From the NCBI GenBank assembly GCA_037783415.1, contig JAZGTN010000058.1, positions 7,290,001 through 7,354,000 of the forward strand: a stretch of 64,000 nt of DNA, written 5' to 3'. The position numbers were made by a program, and so were the translations under genes. Of this stretch, positions 11,644 to 23,689 are shown one piece after another. This stretch comes from Leptasterias polaris (Eukaryota; Echinodermata; Asteroidea; Forcipulatida; Asteriidae). The notes beneath the pieces are model-generated. The model did not search any database and was not told the DNA's origin. It saw only the letters and a program-made list of their open reading frames with translations. The stretch's first letter is position 1, and each line of letters starts with the position of its first letter.

Positions 11644-11807
11644 TAGACTTGTTGACAAGTCGTTAATGATGGTCGCGGTGAGTCGAGTCGCATCTGGTGC
11701 TGTCTCGTAAAAGAATGCTCTCGCGAGATCACTGCTCTCGCGCGAAGTTGCTGGCTGCCAACTCTTCTTCGTCATTAACGACTTGTGAAACCCGCCGGCG
11801 GTTCATA
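11644..11807. mobile_element. Small palindromic repeat, copy 1 of an inverted pair
   Basis: It begins AGACTTGTTGACAAGTCGTT and contains the inverted match TCATTAACGACTTGTG near 11,775. It ends at AAACCCGCCGGCGGTT. CG-rich motifs such as CTCTCGCGAGA lie in between. A diverged copy in the opposite orientation is at 13,808-13,953. The pair could be two MITE insertions or the long inverted ends of one 2.3-kb element. Confidence 0.65.
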
Positions 11808-12160
11808 TTCATTTATTCATGTACGAACGTAGTGTACATTACGGTTGCTGTAGCGACGATCATGAAGACGAGTCCATTTTATCTAAGGGTAGTAGTAATT
11901 TTAGTTACTGTAAATGTACTGAATGCTTGCGCTTGAGACATCTGTGGGTGTGTTTTGTGGGTGTTAACTCCTTCATTAATTTAGTAACTAAAGAAATAAA
12001 GTAAACTTATCTTAAAATTCATTATTATAATAATTGTTTAAGATGTGTGTTTTGCCTCATAAAAATAAATAATGCCTTCCGTGAATAGTTACTGATCGCT
12101 CCAATCATTTAACCCGATGTGTTCTACAGTGATTGTGTGTATTAAGTGTGTATAAACAAC
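11808..12160. other. AT-rich spacer
   Basis: No gene is supported. Two short overlapping frames (60-80 codons) show no domain. Confidence 0.4.
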
Positions 12161-12175
12161 AGACACGGAAACCAG

Positions 12176-12310
12176 TCAACTCGCCCCCCTAGCAAAGTCG
12201 CCAATTTCAAAAAACACATGTACAAAGTCACCAACTACAAAGTCGCCCCTAGCAAAGTCGCCCCTGACAACAAACTCGTCCCCTCTCATAGTCGCCCCTC
12301 ACAAGGGAAT
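12176..12310. repeat. Degenerate AAGTCGCCCCTAGC minisatellite
   Basis: Six or so imperfect copies of AAGTCGCCCCT(A/C)(G/A)C occur in 130 bp, for example CTAGCAAAGTCGCC, TACAAAGTCGCCCCTAGC and ATAGTCGCCCCTCAC. Confidence 0.7.
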
Positions 12311-12339
12311 TTAACAAATTTGTGTGATTGGACTACAGG

Positions 12340-12985
12340 GCTTCGAAAGCTATCTTAAGGGAACAAAAGCTAGCTATCTTAAGGGAACGAAAGAGGAATT
12401 TTGGGGAACAAAATCTCATTGCGAAGGAACGAGAGCGTATATTAAGGGAACGAAAGCATATTTCGGACGAATGAACGTATATTTCTGGCAACTAATTCAA
12501 AGTCGTATTTTGATGAAACAAACGCTTGTTTTTAGGGAAAGAAATCTCCTTTCGGTGGAAAAAATTCATATTTTTATAGAACGAAAGCATATTTCGGACG
12601 AATGAAAGTATGTTTCGGGCAACTAATTCAAAGTCGTATTTTGATGAATCGAAAGCTTGTTTTCAGGGAAAGAAATCTCCTTTCGGTGGAAAAAATTATT
12701 TTTATTGAACGAAAGCATATTTAGAGCGAACAAAATTATATTTTGTGCGAACAAAATCATATTTCGAGGAAACGAATGCGTATCTTTCAGGGAACAAACG
12801 CGTATTTCTGGGTAACAAAATCGTATTTCGGGTGGAGAAGGCGTGTTCGAGGGAACAAAAACGTATTTTCTAGGAAAAATCTATTTTGCTACCTAGAAAA
12901 ACACAACTTTGTTTACAAATTTAAAAAAATATAATTTTATGTGACAAAATTATATTTTGATTGAATTATATAATATTTTGAGGAA
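12340..12985. repeat. Degenerate GGGAACRAAAGCRTATTTC minisatellite
   Basis: A word close to GGGAACGAAAGCGTATTTC recurs about every 20-30 bp over 600 bp. A larger duplication of about 125 bp is superimposed: 12,476-12,600 resembles 12,600-12,720, sharing GGCAACTAATTCAAAGTCGT and CTCCTTTCGGTGG. Frames through it (12,324-12,605 and 12,743-12,934) are products of the repeat and are not called genes. Confidence 0.75.
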
Positions 12986-13807
12986 ACGAAATGACTTTGT
13001 TGGAATTTTGTGTGTCGAGAGTGGAAAAAGAAATTCAGAGTGAGAATGTTTTTTTCACATTTTAATTTGTAATTTATTTTTCACCTGTTCCTTCAGGGGC
13101 TCTGGTTTTGTGTGTTGTTTTTTTTTTTGGGGGGGGGCTCGTTTTTGTCTCACAAATTGTTTAACTTAATTGCACCGTCAATATAAGAGTGGTTTTCCTA
13201 TTTATTGACATAAATCTTATTTAATTTCCAAATCGGGGGAAAGGAACGTACACCGAACATTGAAACGTAACGATTTTAAAACAGCGGATTCGATCAGCGA
13301 GGTTTACCGACTAACAAACCCGCAATGACAAGGTAGTTGGTGGTCTGGCTCCCTAACCCCTCCCACATGTTCATGAGCTTCCAGGTACAGCTATCTCTTG
13401 GCATGCTAGGGTAGGGGTTTCCGTCATGCTGAGCCCCACCGAGAGAAACTCTGCGCGCCATGGCATGCAGCTACACGATTTGCCCGTGTGTTTTACGTCA
13501 TGTCCCCACACGCTGTGCACTGTCAAACACTGAAATAAAATCTTACGTTCGATTTTTTGTAATTATTTACAAGTTGTACCCATAATTTGAATACGTATTT
13601 TCTTGTGTCAAAATATTCATGAACACAATCACTCTCACCACTCAGTGTTTGGTTTTGATCGTGCATGATCAAAGCAACATAAAACTCCATCCAGTACAGG
13701 ATTTGATGTTTAATATTCATCTACAGTTTGAATATTCATAGATATAACGAAATTGACCAATCAGATGCGTCCGTACGAATTCGGCTGAAGTGGCCATAGG
13801 CCGTGCA
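12986..13807. other. AT-rich spacer
   Basis: No gene is recognised. A short T/G homopolymer tract lies at about 13,120-13,138. Confidence 0.4.
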
Positions 13808-13953
13808 CAAACCGCCAGCGGGTTTCACAAGTCGGTAAATGCGACCAGTCGTGAGAGCAATAATCTCGCACAGAGCAGCCCTCTCGCGGGATATTGCGAG
13901 AAAGCCGTTCCGCTATCACCGCGACAGACATTTAACGACTTGTCCACAAGTCT
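13808..13953. mobile_element. Small palindromic repeat, copy 2 (inverted relative to 11.6 kb)
   Basis: Runs from AACCGCCAGCGGGTTT to CGACTTGTCCACAAGTCT, the reverse-complement order of the copy at 11,644-11,807. It keeps the CG-rich core (CTCTCGCGGGATATTGCGAG) and the CACAAGTCGGTAAATG / CATTTAACGACTTGTC inverted pair. Confidence 0.65.
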
Positions 13954-15030
13954 ATTACTTAACTCGACATCATGCGTGCAGTAACCCCAGCGATCTAAAT
14001 TCTAAATATTTTCAGTACAGTGCATTTCAGTAATTGTAGGGTACAGAAATCGTCTTCGATTACTTCTATAGTTGGGAGTACATTCTAGTCTCAGGGATAT
14101 TCTTCCTCTTGTTGTTTTATTTCTACTTATCAATCATATCAATCATTATTAATATGAATATTATAGCATTATGTTGAACCTAACATGCAATATTAATTAG
14201 GGTTCAGAAATGTGTAAGGAGCCGAGGGTGCATGTTTTATACCGAAAGAAATATTGTTGTGTGAAATATGTGTACAATTAATTGTCAAGTTTTTCCAGAA
14301 AGCGGTGGAAATGTCCCTGGTACTTCACAAACCACCAAACTTGTAGGCCTACACACTTAAAATAAAAAAATATATATATAAAAATACTAAATAATATTAA
14401 TAAGAAAACGAGCACCCCAGCAAAAAACGCATGTCAGCACCTTGGATGTATACACACCATTCATGCCATAATTGTTTTTGGATAGACGGTTTTAAATGTA
14501 ATGTTGACCTTTGTCGGGCTGCAGAAACTAATTACGAAATTGTTTTGTAACATCTACATCCACATTTACATATATTCTCATTAGTTAACATCCTGTTCAA
14601 ATCTTAAAATTTAGGTAATGTCGGTATATTTTACACGTAGGATGTCCAGTGGTATTGAAGTAGCCGGGCCTATTGTTTATTGCAAGAATAGTTGTGAATT
14701 AGTCACACGATGTCAACATTTCCCGTTGAGCACTTGCCCCGTCTTTTTCAAAATGTTTCTCGGGATACAGGCCCTTGTAACCCGACAGTGCTAATTTATG
14801 CTTTAGCCTATATCATTCCCAAATGATTTTCAAAATGTTGAATGCAAAATAAAAAGATTCACAGCTATCTGAAACTGAATACGCATTTTTGCAAGTTAAC
14901 CGTTGACATAGCAAAGGTTCATTAAAATATAGCGCCCTCATATGCCTTTTGTAAATTGAAAAAAATTATCGTCGAATGAAGTTAATTCTTTTAAAAGTTA
15001 AATAAAATAATATGTACGGCGAATTAAAAT
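13954..15030. other. AT-rich spacer
   Basis: Nothing recognised beyond short AT simple repeats (TATATATATA near 14,370). Confidence 0.45.
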
Positions 15031-15041
15031 TATGCATCTTG

Positions 15042-15292
15042 TTAACGCCTCCGAAGGCGTCCGACTTCGTTCTTTGCTGTCTTCTCGGAGGGTCGTCTCC
15101 GCACCCAGGCAGTGGTAATTTCTATAGCCCCAGCGGCCAGCCCAGCGGTTCTGGAACCAGGCAGACCCTCGGCCGCCCTGGCACGCACGGTCTTTGCTTT
15201 ACCGGGGCCTTGTCTGCAGAGCCGCTTCATTCGTGGGTGTCTGAGCACCTCCGGCCCCCATTAGCCCGCTTCTCCGAAGGCCTCCGACTTGC
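15042..15292. other. GC-rich island directly before the satellite
   Basis: About 250 bp with markedly higher GC content than its surroundings. It is bracketed by related direct sequences: CTCCGAAGGCGTCCGACTTC at its left, and CTCCGAAGGCCTCCGACTT at its right, the latter joined to the first satellite monomer. Open frames cross it on both strands (15,012-15,323 plus; 15,042-15,248 minus), but no domain is seen. It looks like a separate insertion of unknown origin. Confidence 0.5.
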
Positions 15293-18200
15293 TGTGCTCT
15301 CAAATCCCAAAATGAGTGTGTAGCTTTTTGCTTGTCAATTTGTAACGCAGCATGGGAATTACACACAATTTAGTTTCAGATGTTGCGTCAACTACCTAAC
15401 TTAGTAAAAAATTCACAATTCCATACATCAAACAGGAAAAGAATTATCTCCCAAAATGTTAAATTTAAACATTTTGTAATACTGTGCTCTCAAATCCCAA
15501 TATGAGTTTGTAACTTTTTGCTTGTCAAATTTTAACGCAACATAGGAATTGTACAAAAATTAGCTTCAGATGTCGCATGAACTACCTGAACTCAATAAAA
15601 AATTCACAATTCCATACATCAAACAGGAAAAAAATTATCCCCCAAAATGTTGAATTTTTACATTTTGGTACTGTGCTCCAAATCCCAATATGAGTTTGTA
15701 GCTTTTTGCTTGTCAAATTTTAACGCAACATAGGAATTGTACCAAATTTAGCTTCAGATGTCGCATGAACTACCTGAACTCAATAAAAAATTCACAATTC
15801 CATACATCAAACAGGAAAAAAATTATCTCCCAAAATGTTAAATTTTAACATTTTGTTACTGTGCTCTCAAATCCCAATATGAGTTTGTAGCTTTTTGCTT
15901 GTCAAATTTTAACGCAACATAGGAATTATACCAAATTTAGCTTCAGATGTCGCATGAACTACCTGAACTCAATAAAAAATTCACAATTCCATACATCAAA
16001 CAGGAAAAAAATGTTCTCCCAAAATGTTAAATTTTAACATTTTGTTTATACTGTGCTCTCAAATCCCAATATGAATTTGTAGCGTTTTGCTTGTCAAATT
16101 TTAACGCAACATAGGAATTGTACAAAATTTACTTTCAGATGTCGCGTCAACTACCTGAACTTAGTAAAAAAATTCATAATTCCATACATCAAACAGGAAA
16201 AAAATTATCCCCCAAAATGTTGAATTTTTACATTTTGGTACGCTCTCAAATCCCAATGTGTGTGGGTAGCTTTTTGCTTGTCAAATTTTAACGCAACATA
16301 GGAATTGTACAAAATTTTGTTTCAGATGTCGCGTCAACTACCTGAACTTAGTAAAAAATTCATAATTCCATACATCAAACAGGAACAAAATTATCCCCCA
16401 AAATGTTGAATTTTAACATTTTGGTACTGTGCTCCAAATCCCAATATGAGTTTGTAGCTTTTTGCTTGTCAAATTTTAACGCAACATAGGAATTGTACCA
16501 AATTTAGCTTCAGATGTCGCATGAACTACCTGAACTCAATAAAAAATTCACAATTCTATACATCAAACAGGAAAAAAATTATCTCCCAAAATGTTAAATT
16601 TTAACATTTTGTTTATACTGTGCTCTCAAATCCCAATATGAATTTGTAGCGTTTTGCTTGTCAAATTTTAACGCAACATAGGAATTGTACAAAATTTACT
16701 TTCAGATGTCGCGTCAACTACCTGAACTTAGTGAAAAAATTCATAATTCCATACATCAAACAGGAAAAAAATTATCTCCCAAAATGTTGAATTTTAACAT
16801 TTTGTTTATACTGTGCTCTCAAATCCCAATATGAGTTTGTAGCTTTTTGCTTGTCAAATTTTAACGCAACATAGGAATTGTACAAAATTTACTTTCAGAT
16901 GTCGCGTCAACTACCTGAACTTAGTAAAAAAATTCATAATTCCATACATCAAACAGGAACAAAATTATCCCCCAAAATGTTGAATTGTAACATTTTGGTA
17001 CTCATAGTGTGCTCCAAATCCCAATATGAGTTTGTAGCTTTTTGCTTGTCAAATTTTAACGCAACATAGGAATTGTACCAAATTTAGCTTCAGATGTCGC
17101 ATGAACTACCTGAACTCAATAAAAAATTCACAATTCCATACATCAAACAGGAAAAAAATTATCTCCCAAAATGTTAAATTTTAACATTTTGTTACTGTGC
17201 TCTCAAATCCCAATATGAGTTTGTAGCTTTTTGCTTGTCAAATTTTAACGCAACATAGGAATTATACCAAATTTAGCTTCAGATGTCGCATGAACTACCT
17301 GAACTCAATAAAAAATTCACAATTCCATACATCAAACAGGAAAAAAATTATCTCCCAAAATGTTAAATTTTAACATTTTGTTTATACTGTGCTCTCAAAT
17401 CCCAATATGAGTTTGTAGCGTTTTGCTTGTCAAATTTTAACGCAACATAGGAATTGTACAAAATTTACTTTCAGATGTCGCGTCAACTACCTGAACTTAG
17501 TGAAAAAATTCATAATTCCATACATCAAACAGGAAAAAAATTATCTCCCAAAATGTTGAATTTTAACATTTTGTTTATACTGTGCTCTCAAATCCCAATA
17601 TGAGTTTGTAGCTTTTTGCTTGTCAAATTTTAACGCAACATAGGAATTGTACAAAATTTACTTTCAGATGTCGCGTCAACTACCTGAATTTAGTAAAAAA
17701 TTCATAATTCCATACATCAAACAGGAACAAAATTATCCCCCAAAATGTTGAATTGTAACATTTTGGTACTCATAGTGTGCTCCAAATCCCAATATGAGTT
17801 TGTAGCTTTTTGCTTGTCAAATTTTAACGCAACATAGGAATTGTACCAAATTTAGCTTCAGATGTCGCATGAACTACCTGAACTCAATAAAAAATTCACA
17901 ATTCCATACATCAAACAGGAAAAAAATTATCTCCCAAAATGTTAAATTTTAACATTTTGTTACTGTGCTCTCAAATCCCAATATGAGTTTGTAGCTTTTT
18001 GCTTGTCAAATTTTAACGCAACATAGGAATTATACCAAATTTAGCTTCAGATGTCGCATGAACTACCTGAACTCAATAAAAAATTCACAATTCCATACAT
18101 CAAACAGGAAAAAAATTATCTCCCAAAATGTTAAATTTTAACATTTTGTTTATACTGTGCTATCAAATCCCAATATGAGTTTGTAGCTTTTTGCTTGTCA

Positions 18201-18640
18201 AATTTTAACGCAACATAGGAATTGTACAAAATTTACTTTCAGATGTCGCGTCAACTACCTGAACTTAGTAAAAATTTTATAATTCCATACATCAAACAGG
18301 AACAAAATTATCCCCCAAAATTTTGAATTTTAACATTTTGGTACGCTCTCAATCCCAATGTGTGTGGGTAGCTTTTTGCTTGTCAAATTTTAACGCAACA
18401 TAGGAATTGTACAAAATTTACTTTCAGATGTCGCGTCAACTACCTGAACTTAGTAAAAATTTCATAATTCCATACATCAAACAGGAACAAAATTATCCCC
18501 CAAAATTTTGAATTTTAACATTTTGGTACGCTCTCAAATCCCAATGTGTGTGGGTAGCTTTTTGCTTGTCAAATTTTAACGCAACATAGGAATTGTACAA
18601 AATTTACTTTCAGGTGTATCATCAACTACCTGTACTCAGT
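15293..18640. repeat. 190-bp satellite, about 18 tandem monomers
   Basis: Monomers begin TGTGCTCTCAAATCCCAATA and recur about every 185-195 bp from 15,293 to about 18,530. Each contains GTAGCTTTTTGCTTGTCAAA, AACGCAACATAGGAATT, TCAGATGTCGCATGAACTAC and CCATACATCAAACAGGAA, and a short inverted pair around AAATGTTAAATTTTAACATTT. Monomer variants recur with a four-monomer higher-order period: the CATAGTGTGCTCCAAATCC start recurs at 17,007 and 17,776. A very diverged relic continues to about 18,880. Non-coding. Confidence 0.95.
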
Positions 18641-18683
18641 GTGCAAAGGGTATTTCCATACTTAAAACAATATTTGTTTGTTA

Positions 18684-18715
18684 CCCCACCCCCCCCCCCC
18701 CCCCCCCCCCCCCCC
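18684..18715. repeat. Poly-C tract
   Basis: About 30 C residues with a single A interruption, just after the satellite. Its length is likely to be uncertain in any assembly. Confidence 0.9.
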
Positions 18716-19430
18716 GGTCAATTATTAACTTTAACAACTTGTTAATATGCGCTCAAAACCCAGTTGCAAATACATCTTAGCAATTGTACAACATTTTGTA
18801 TGAGACTTCCATGAACTGTCAAAACCTTGAGTGAAAACATATTTAGCTATTTCTTAATTTAATAGATGTAAATTTTTGCATCGGGGATAAAATGTTGAAA
18901 TTTTTGTCAATGGTATTAACCGTCCATAGTAAAAGGACCGTTGTTGCATTCCTTATGCCGCATGGTACGCTCAGAATGGAGATAGTTTGGACCACGAAAA
19001 TAAGTACCAATCATTTTCTTTTTGCTGGAAAAACATGTTCAAAACAATGTTTTATGGGCTATTGAATACTTTGGCATTTCTTGCCCCACATGTGCCTCTT
19101 TCTCGTGATCTTCTTGGTAATTGTCTTTATGAAAAATTGTTTATAACGACTTTTATAACGGTTCTGAACTGGTTAGAATAATGTAACCGACTGATTTCTG
19201 ACTGGACACCAATTTCGGTATGTTAACACCTAATAATCGGTATGTTCCTCCATATTATGCTGCATGGTTTGACCATCCTGTATTGTAGTGCTACTGTGGT
19301 GTCATGTTTGACCCCTTTGGTTTAGCTCACTACGAGATAAGAAAACAGCTGGCGTGCGCCACCACTATTATGTAATCAGATATGTTGCAGGCCGTGGCGA
19401 GTGCGTATAGTCAGCATCAACGTAATTGAA
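18716..19430. other. Spacer after the satellite
   Basis: No gene is supported. It starts with a diverged satellite relic. Confidence 0.4.
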
Positions 19431-20216
19431 ATGTCTATGAGCGAGAGCATGCCAAACATCAAACTGTCACTACAGCCCAGAAACAGTTCTCAAGTCAAAT
19501 GCCAAGTAAGTCAACAATTAATTAGGCATGTGAAACACAATGTAAATTGTTTTAATTTATAAAACGTGCATTTAAATGTATTTTGGTCCATCATAATAGT
19601 TGTTTGTCTCGTACGCCGTGCGTATAGTTTTAATTTAACAACCAAAACCCCTCTCTGGTACTTAGCAGTACCGCAGTAGGCCATGAGTAGGCTACTTAAT
19701 TTCTAGTGAAGTATACAAGCCTACAACTGGTAATAACATGCTTAACTATAACTACTATAACTTAAGGTATTATTCCCCTACTCTTTTTCGTTATGCCTTT
19801 TTACAATTTGCCGTAATCTTGCATTATTGTGCCAGAAATACTGGAAATTTAATAGTCCTGAGCTGACGCGGGAAATACTTTTATCTCTATACCAAGAACC
19901 AAAAGGGGAAACACAATCACAATGTTTAGGGCCTATTTATAATGTCAACATAAAGCATCGGCCAGCAGTGAAATTATGTACTTTATTATTCTGGCAAACG
20001 AGTTACTTTATATTTCCAGATAGTGGTGAACCTATTTATTTAACTTCACTTGACCCTACACCAAGGTTTTCCGAATTCGAAGTAGGATCGTTCCGAACCG
20101 GCCGTGTTATATCATGTATGGAGCAATTATTGCAGGGATCTGTTGATGTGTGCAGACCACCCGCTGTCCACTGTACTAGACAAGCTAATGGCCCTAAGAT
20201 CATGTACACGGAATGA
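19431..20216 (+). CDS. Possible two-exon gene of unknown function inside the giant element
   Basis: Hypothetical. A first exon may run 19,431-19,505: ATG, 25 codons including MSMSESMPNIKLSLQPR, then CAA followed by a GTAAGT donor. A second may run 19,836-20,216, after a TTATTGTGCCAG acceptor, phase 0, 126 codons to TGA. The joined product would be 151 residues, with segments such as FEVGSFRTGRVISCMEQLLQ. No domain is recognised and the acceptor is weak. It is offered because it is the best gene-like signal in the cargo; it may be chance. Confidence 0.22.
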
Positions 20217-22748
20217 AATGGCGTGTGCTTAGTGGAATTCCCCAATAGTTAAACTTAAAACATTCCCATCAAAATGTTCTAGAATAATCACTAATTTGCA
20301 AAATGTGTGTTTCTTCCACTTTTTATTTTTAAGAAATACATTCTTGTTTCACGCACTTTCACGGCCTATACTTTCCACAAGCAGAAAAGAGGTTGTAGCC
20401 TTGATTAAATTGGTTTGATTAATTTGACGCGCTCCTATGTGGGCTATACGGTGGAGAAACAAAATAATGCAACACGGTGTCTTCACACACAAAAGAAATG
20501 TATTGAAAAAAACAATAATGTACCCTTGTGATTGCAAGCAGGAAGTTGTGGGTATAATTTGTAGGGGTTTGCAGAAGAGACACCATGCAGGTAAACATAT
20601 TTAAATGTAATGCTTTCTACATAAACTAGAATATAAAATAAACAAGATGAACGTTTTCCACCACCGTTGTGTTTTGGCTAGGATTTGGTGGCAGTGCAAA
20701 TTGAAAAAAAGGAAGTGCAACTTTTTCACCAAAAATCCACAGAGAGCGCGCAAACTCGTCCAAATTACTTTGAAAATGTAACTTTGTTTATTGTTATAAG
20801 GCCCAGCGGGAGGATCCATTTACTGATTATAGATTATGACTCACACTATTTACTGGTGTAATCTGAAATTTGGGTTGAAATGTAGGCCTAGGCTCCTGAA
20901 AAAACTCTTTTTTTCTCGTGGAGTTCATTCTAAAGATGAACATGTTTGTCCATAAGGATGAGACTTTGTTTTGAGTTGACCGCAAAAATCAATAACACAA
21001 CAACAAATGTGTAAAGGATATATTACATGGACCAAAGCGTCTTTTAAATTTTACAATAATTTGTTTAACCTTTTAATTAGCAAATTTCAGATTATATTAT
21101 AATGATTGGCTGTCATTTTGAATGTTTTGATCGAATAATTTGTGTTTTTTGTCAAATTGTTTGAAATTGTTGCCCCTTTCTTTTTCGCCTGATCATATTC
21201 CCCAAAACGTATTCATTTTAAACTGAAAGTTCGGTTTGGTTTGGGCTTCATCGAGCTTTCTTCATGAATATGGATAATATCCACAGACGTGGAACGTTTG
21301 GCTGCATGCACTATACACAAACACGTGGTTGTGTTTGGGTCTGTCAACCTTAGTTAAGCGAATCGGCAGTTAACGCAGACCAAAGTGTCGGAAATATGGC
21401 CAAAACACGCTCAATTTTTGCCCAAATTAAGTCATAGCCAAAAAACGGTTCAATATTTTAAAAAGTTCCACTCGGAAAAGTTTAGTTTAATTCCTTACCT
21501 ACATGTATAGTCGTATCTTTTTTTCTGGTGGGTGAAACATTGGACCTGTCAAAATCTCATTTAATAGTAAGAATCTGTTAGATTTTTTTGTGTGACGGCG
21601 ATTTTTTTTGGTAATATTTGCTCTAGCATCGCCTTGTTGTTAAGTGTAACTCACGGACTACGCGGTCTATTAAAATTCCACTCGGAATTGAAAAGCTTAT
21701 TTTATGCTCTTTACAGTGATGTAACAATGAATTTGATTTGGGCCTGTAGAGTGTTTCAGCAGAGCATAGAGGAGCAGAGAGTCACACAAACCATGGACGT
21801 AGAAATAACACAAATCCGCCAAATCCGTATGCCAAGGATGCCACTCATACTCTCTGATCCGAAGCTACGTTTTAATTTCTTTGAACCAGTCATGAACTGA
21901 AAGTTATATGTGCTTAAATATCATCTTTCAAAGAACACAATCACACCCTAATCTAGCAGTTTAGTGGTACATGTATTGGGATAGAAAAGGGCAGAAGTGA
22001 CCTTGGTAAATCTTTGAGATTTGCGGTTTCCAAGTGTGGGTCAAAGCATTTTTGTTTTCGGGGTGATAACAGCCAATCTGTGCAATAATGGCTCAGCTTG
22101 TCACAAATTAATGTACTAGGTGTTAAGTTTAACTAGGCTGTGATTATTTGGTATTATTACAAACTTTAGCATTTTGTCCAAGTTACATATGTGTTTGTGT
22201 ACTGTTTAATCACAATGGTGCACATCTTATTAAGAATCTCCCCGTCACCCCCATTCTCAACAATGGTTTGATCAAGAAAAGCTTGATTCTTATCCCACGG
22301 GAGCTCCATCACACAGACACTGTAGCACAGACCACAGTACATATCCTTACAACTTTACTGTGATGTTGGTTGACATTTTTGATGAAACAAACCCATGGTA
22401 GAAACAAATATTCGGACATTTCGAACCATTTCACGAGCCTAAAACACCAGAGTTTTGTCCAACGTGCTTTCCCACCTGCGTTAAATTGTGGCAAGGAACA
22501 TGGGAGAAGTTGGAGCATATGGTTGGAGTCAACCTTTACCTTCGAGAAATAAAAAAACCCGTTTCGGTAAATTTCCCCGCTTTGTCTCGTCCGTTGAAAC
22601 ACAAGTTGCTCTATGGTGGTTGAAACAGCTTGGAAGTTTAAATATCCCCACACGGCTAACAAGTGCTCATTCATATTTCGATTGTCATGGGGCATCCATG
22701 CGATAACGAAAGGGTGGTATGGTTCCTAGAGTTGTTTGCCTTTCGGTG
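20217..22748. other. Non-coding interior of the giant element
   Basis: A 102-codon plus frame (21,592-21,900) has a possible acceptor (GTGTTTCAG) at about 21,759. It is followed by 46 hydrophilic codons to TGA at 21,900, which could be a terminal exon, but nothing is recognised. Overlapping frames on both strands at 22,309-22,706 are likewise unconvincing. Confidence 0.35.
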
Positions 22749-23121
22749 TTAAAGGTGCTGTTTACGTTTGGTAATTAGAGCATATTGATTGTGTTAACCT
22801 GTGAAAATTTCACTTCAAAAGGTGGTCGCGTTTTTGAGATGTCACCGAAAAACCGGAGCGAATATTTCAACGCAGGAAGATTGGATTCCTACAGGAATAC
22901 AATCTGAGCGAGAAGCGCACGGCCAAACGCTTCTCAAATTCAATTTTTTATGGGGGAAAGAGTGATATAATTTTCCATAACCGTAGTACTTCGAAGTGAA
23001 ACAATTCTCAAAAATGCATTATACAAAAATGCATTAATCCAAAGCTGCTGTACTTCTTACCATGTAAGTTTTTACTGCCATTAATTTTTAGAGTCATAAC
23101 CAACGTATACAGACCCTTTAA
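22749..23121. mobile_element. TTAA-flanked MITE
   Basis: The ends TTAAAGGTGCTGTTTACGTT and (reverse complement) TTAAAGGGTCTGTATACGTT are inverted, with TTAA at both outer edges. The interior is non-coding. It is probably related to the MITE at 60,959-61,340, whose ends also read TTAAAGG and ACGTTTGGTAATTA. Confidence 0.8.
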
Positions 23122-23191
23122 AGGTGCTGTATACGTTTGGTAATTGGAGCCTACTGATTGTGTTACTCCCATATAAATGTAGACCCTTTAA
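23118..23191. mobile_element. 74-bp deletion derivative of the adjacent MITE
   Basis: It starts in the shared TTAA (23,118-23,121) with TTAAAGGTGCTGTATACGTT and ends TGTAGACCCTTTAA. It is therefore the two termini of the same family with almost no interior, abutting the longer copy at one common TTAA. Confidence 0.75.
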
Positions 23192-23689
23192 TGTGGGCGG
23201 CTGCACATTTCCATTCTAGTTTTACACAAGAAAAAAATTACCAAACACGGGGTACCGACTAACACATGCTGCATTTGCGTCTTTTGGGATACATGTACTT
23301 TGACAATATAATTATTGGATCGGGCTCAAAAATGTTTTTATGTTTTTCTCAAATATTATTAAATTGTAAACGTATTTTTGTCATTTGTTTTTTAAGGGAA
23401 AAACATTCAATTCAACCCCTCACATTGTACAAATGTGCATGGTGCAGTACGGCTTGATTTAGAGCACAAAAGCGGTGCTCGATTAACTATAAGTAATAGG
23501 CAGTATTTTCAGAAAACTGGCTGTGCAAAACACGGCTGCAGTGCACTACTCGCTTGCACCACCACAATCAAAAGTCGATCTGACGTTTCCTTTATGCAGT
23601 TAATCACCCATGTTTGCAACAATGCATACCTTACCCTGGATGTTATTGTTATTTCGGGCTCTAATGTTATTATAGCTAGAACCCAGATA
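23192..23689. other. Spacer before the right subterminal array
   Basis: Only short frames (63-92 codons) without a recognisable domain. Confidence 0.4.

Noticed and set aside
15012..15323. 103-codon frame through the GC-rich island
   Set aside because: Composition-driven; open on both strands, no domain, and it runs into satellite DNA.
22309..22706. Overlapping 128-codon minus and 72-codon plus frames
   Set aside because: Mutually exclusive, no domain, no consistent splice sites.
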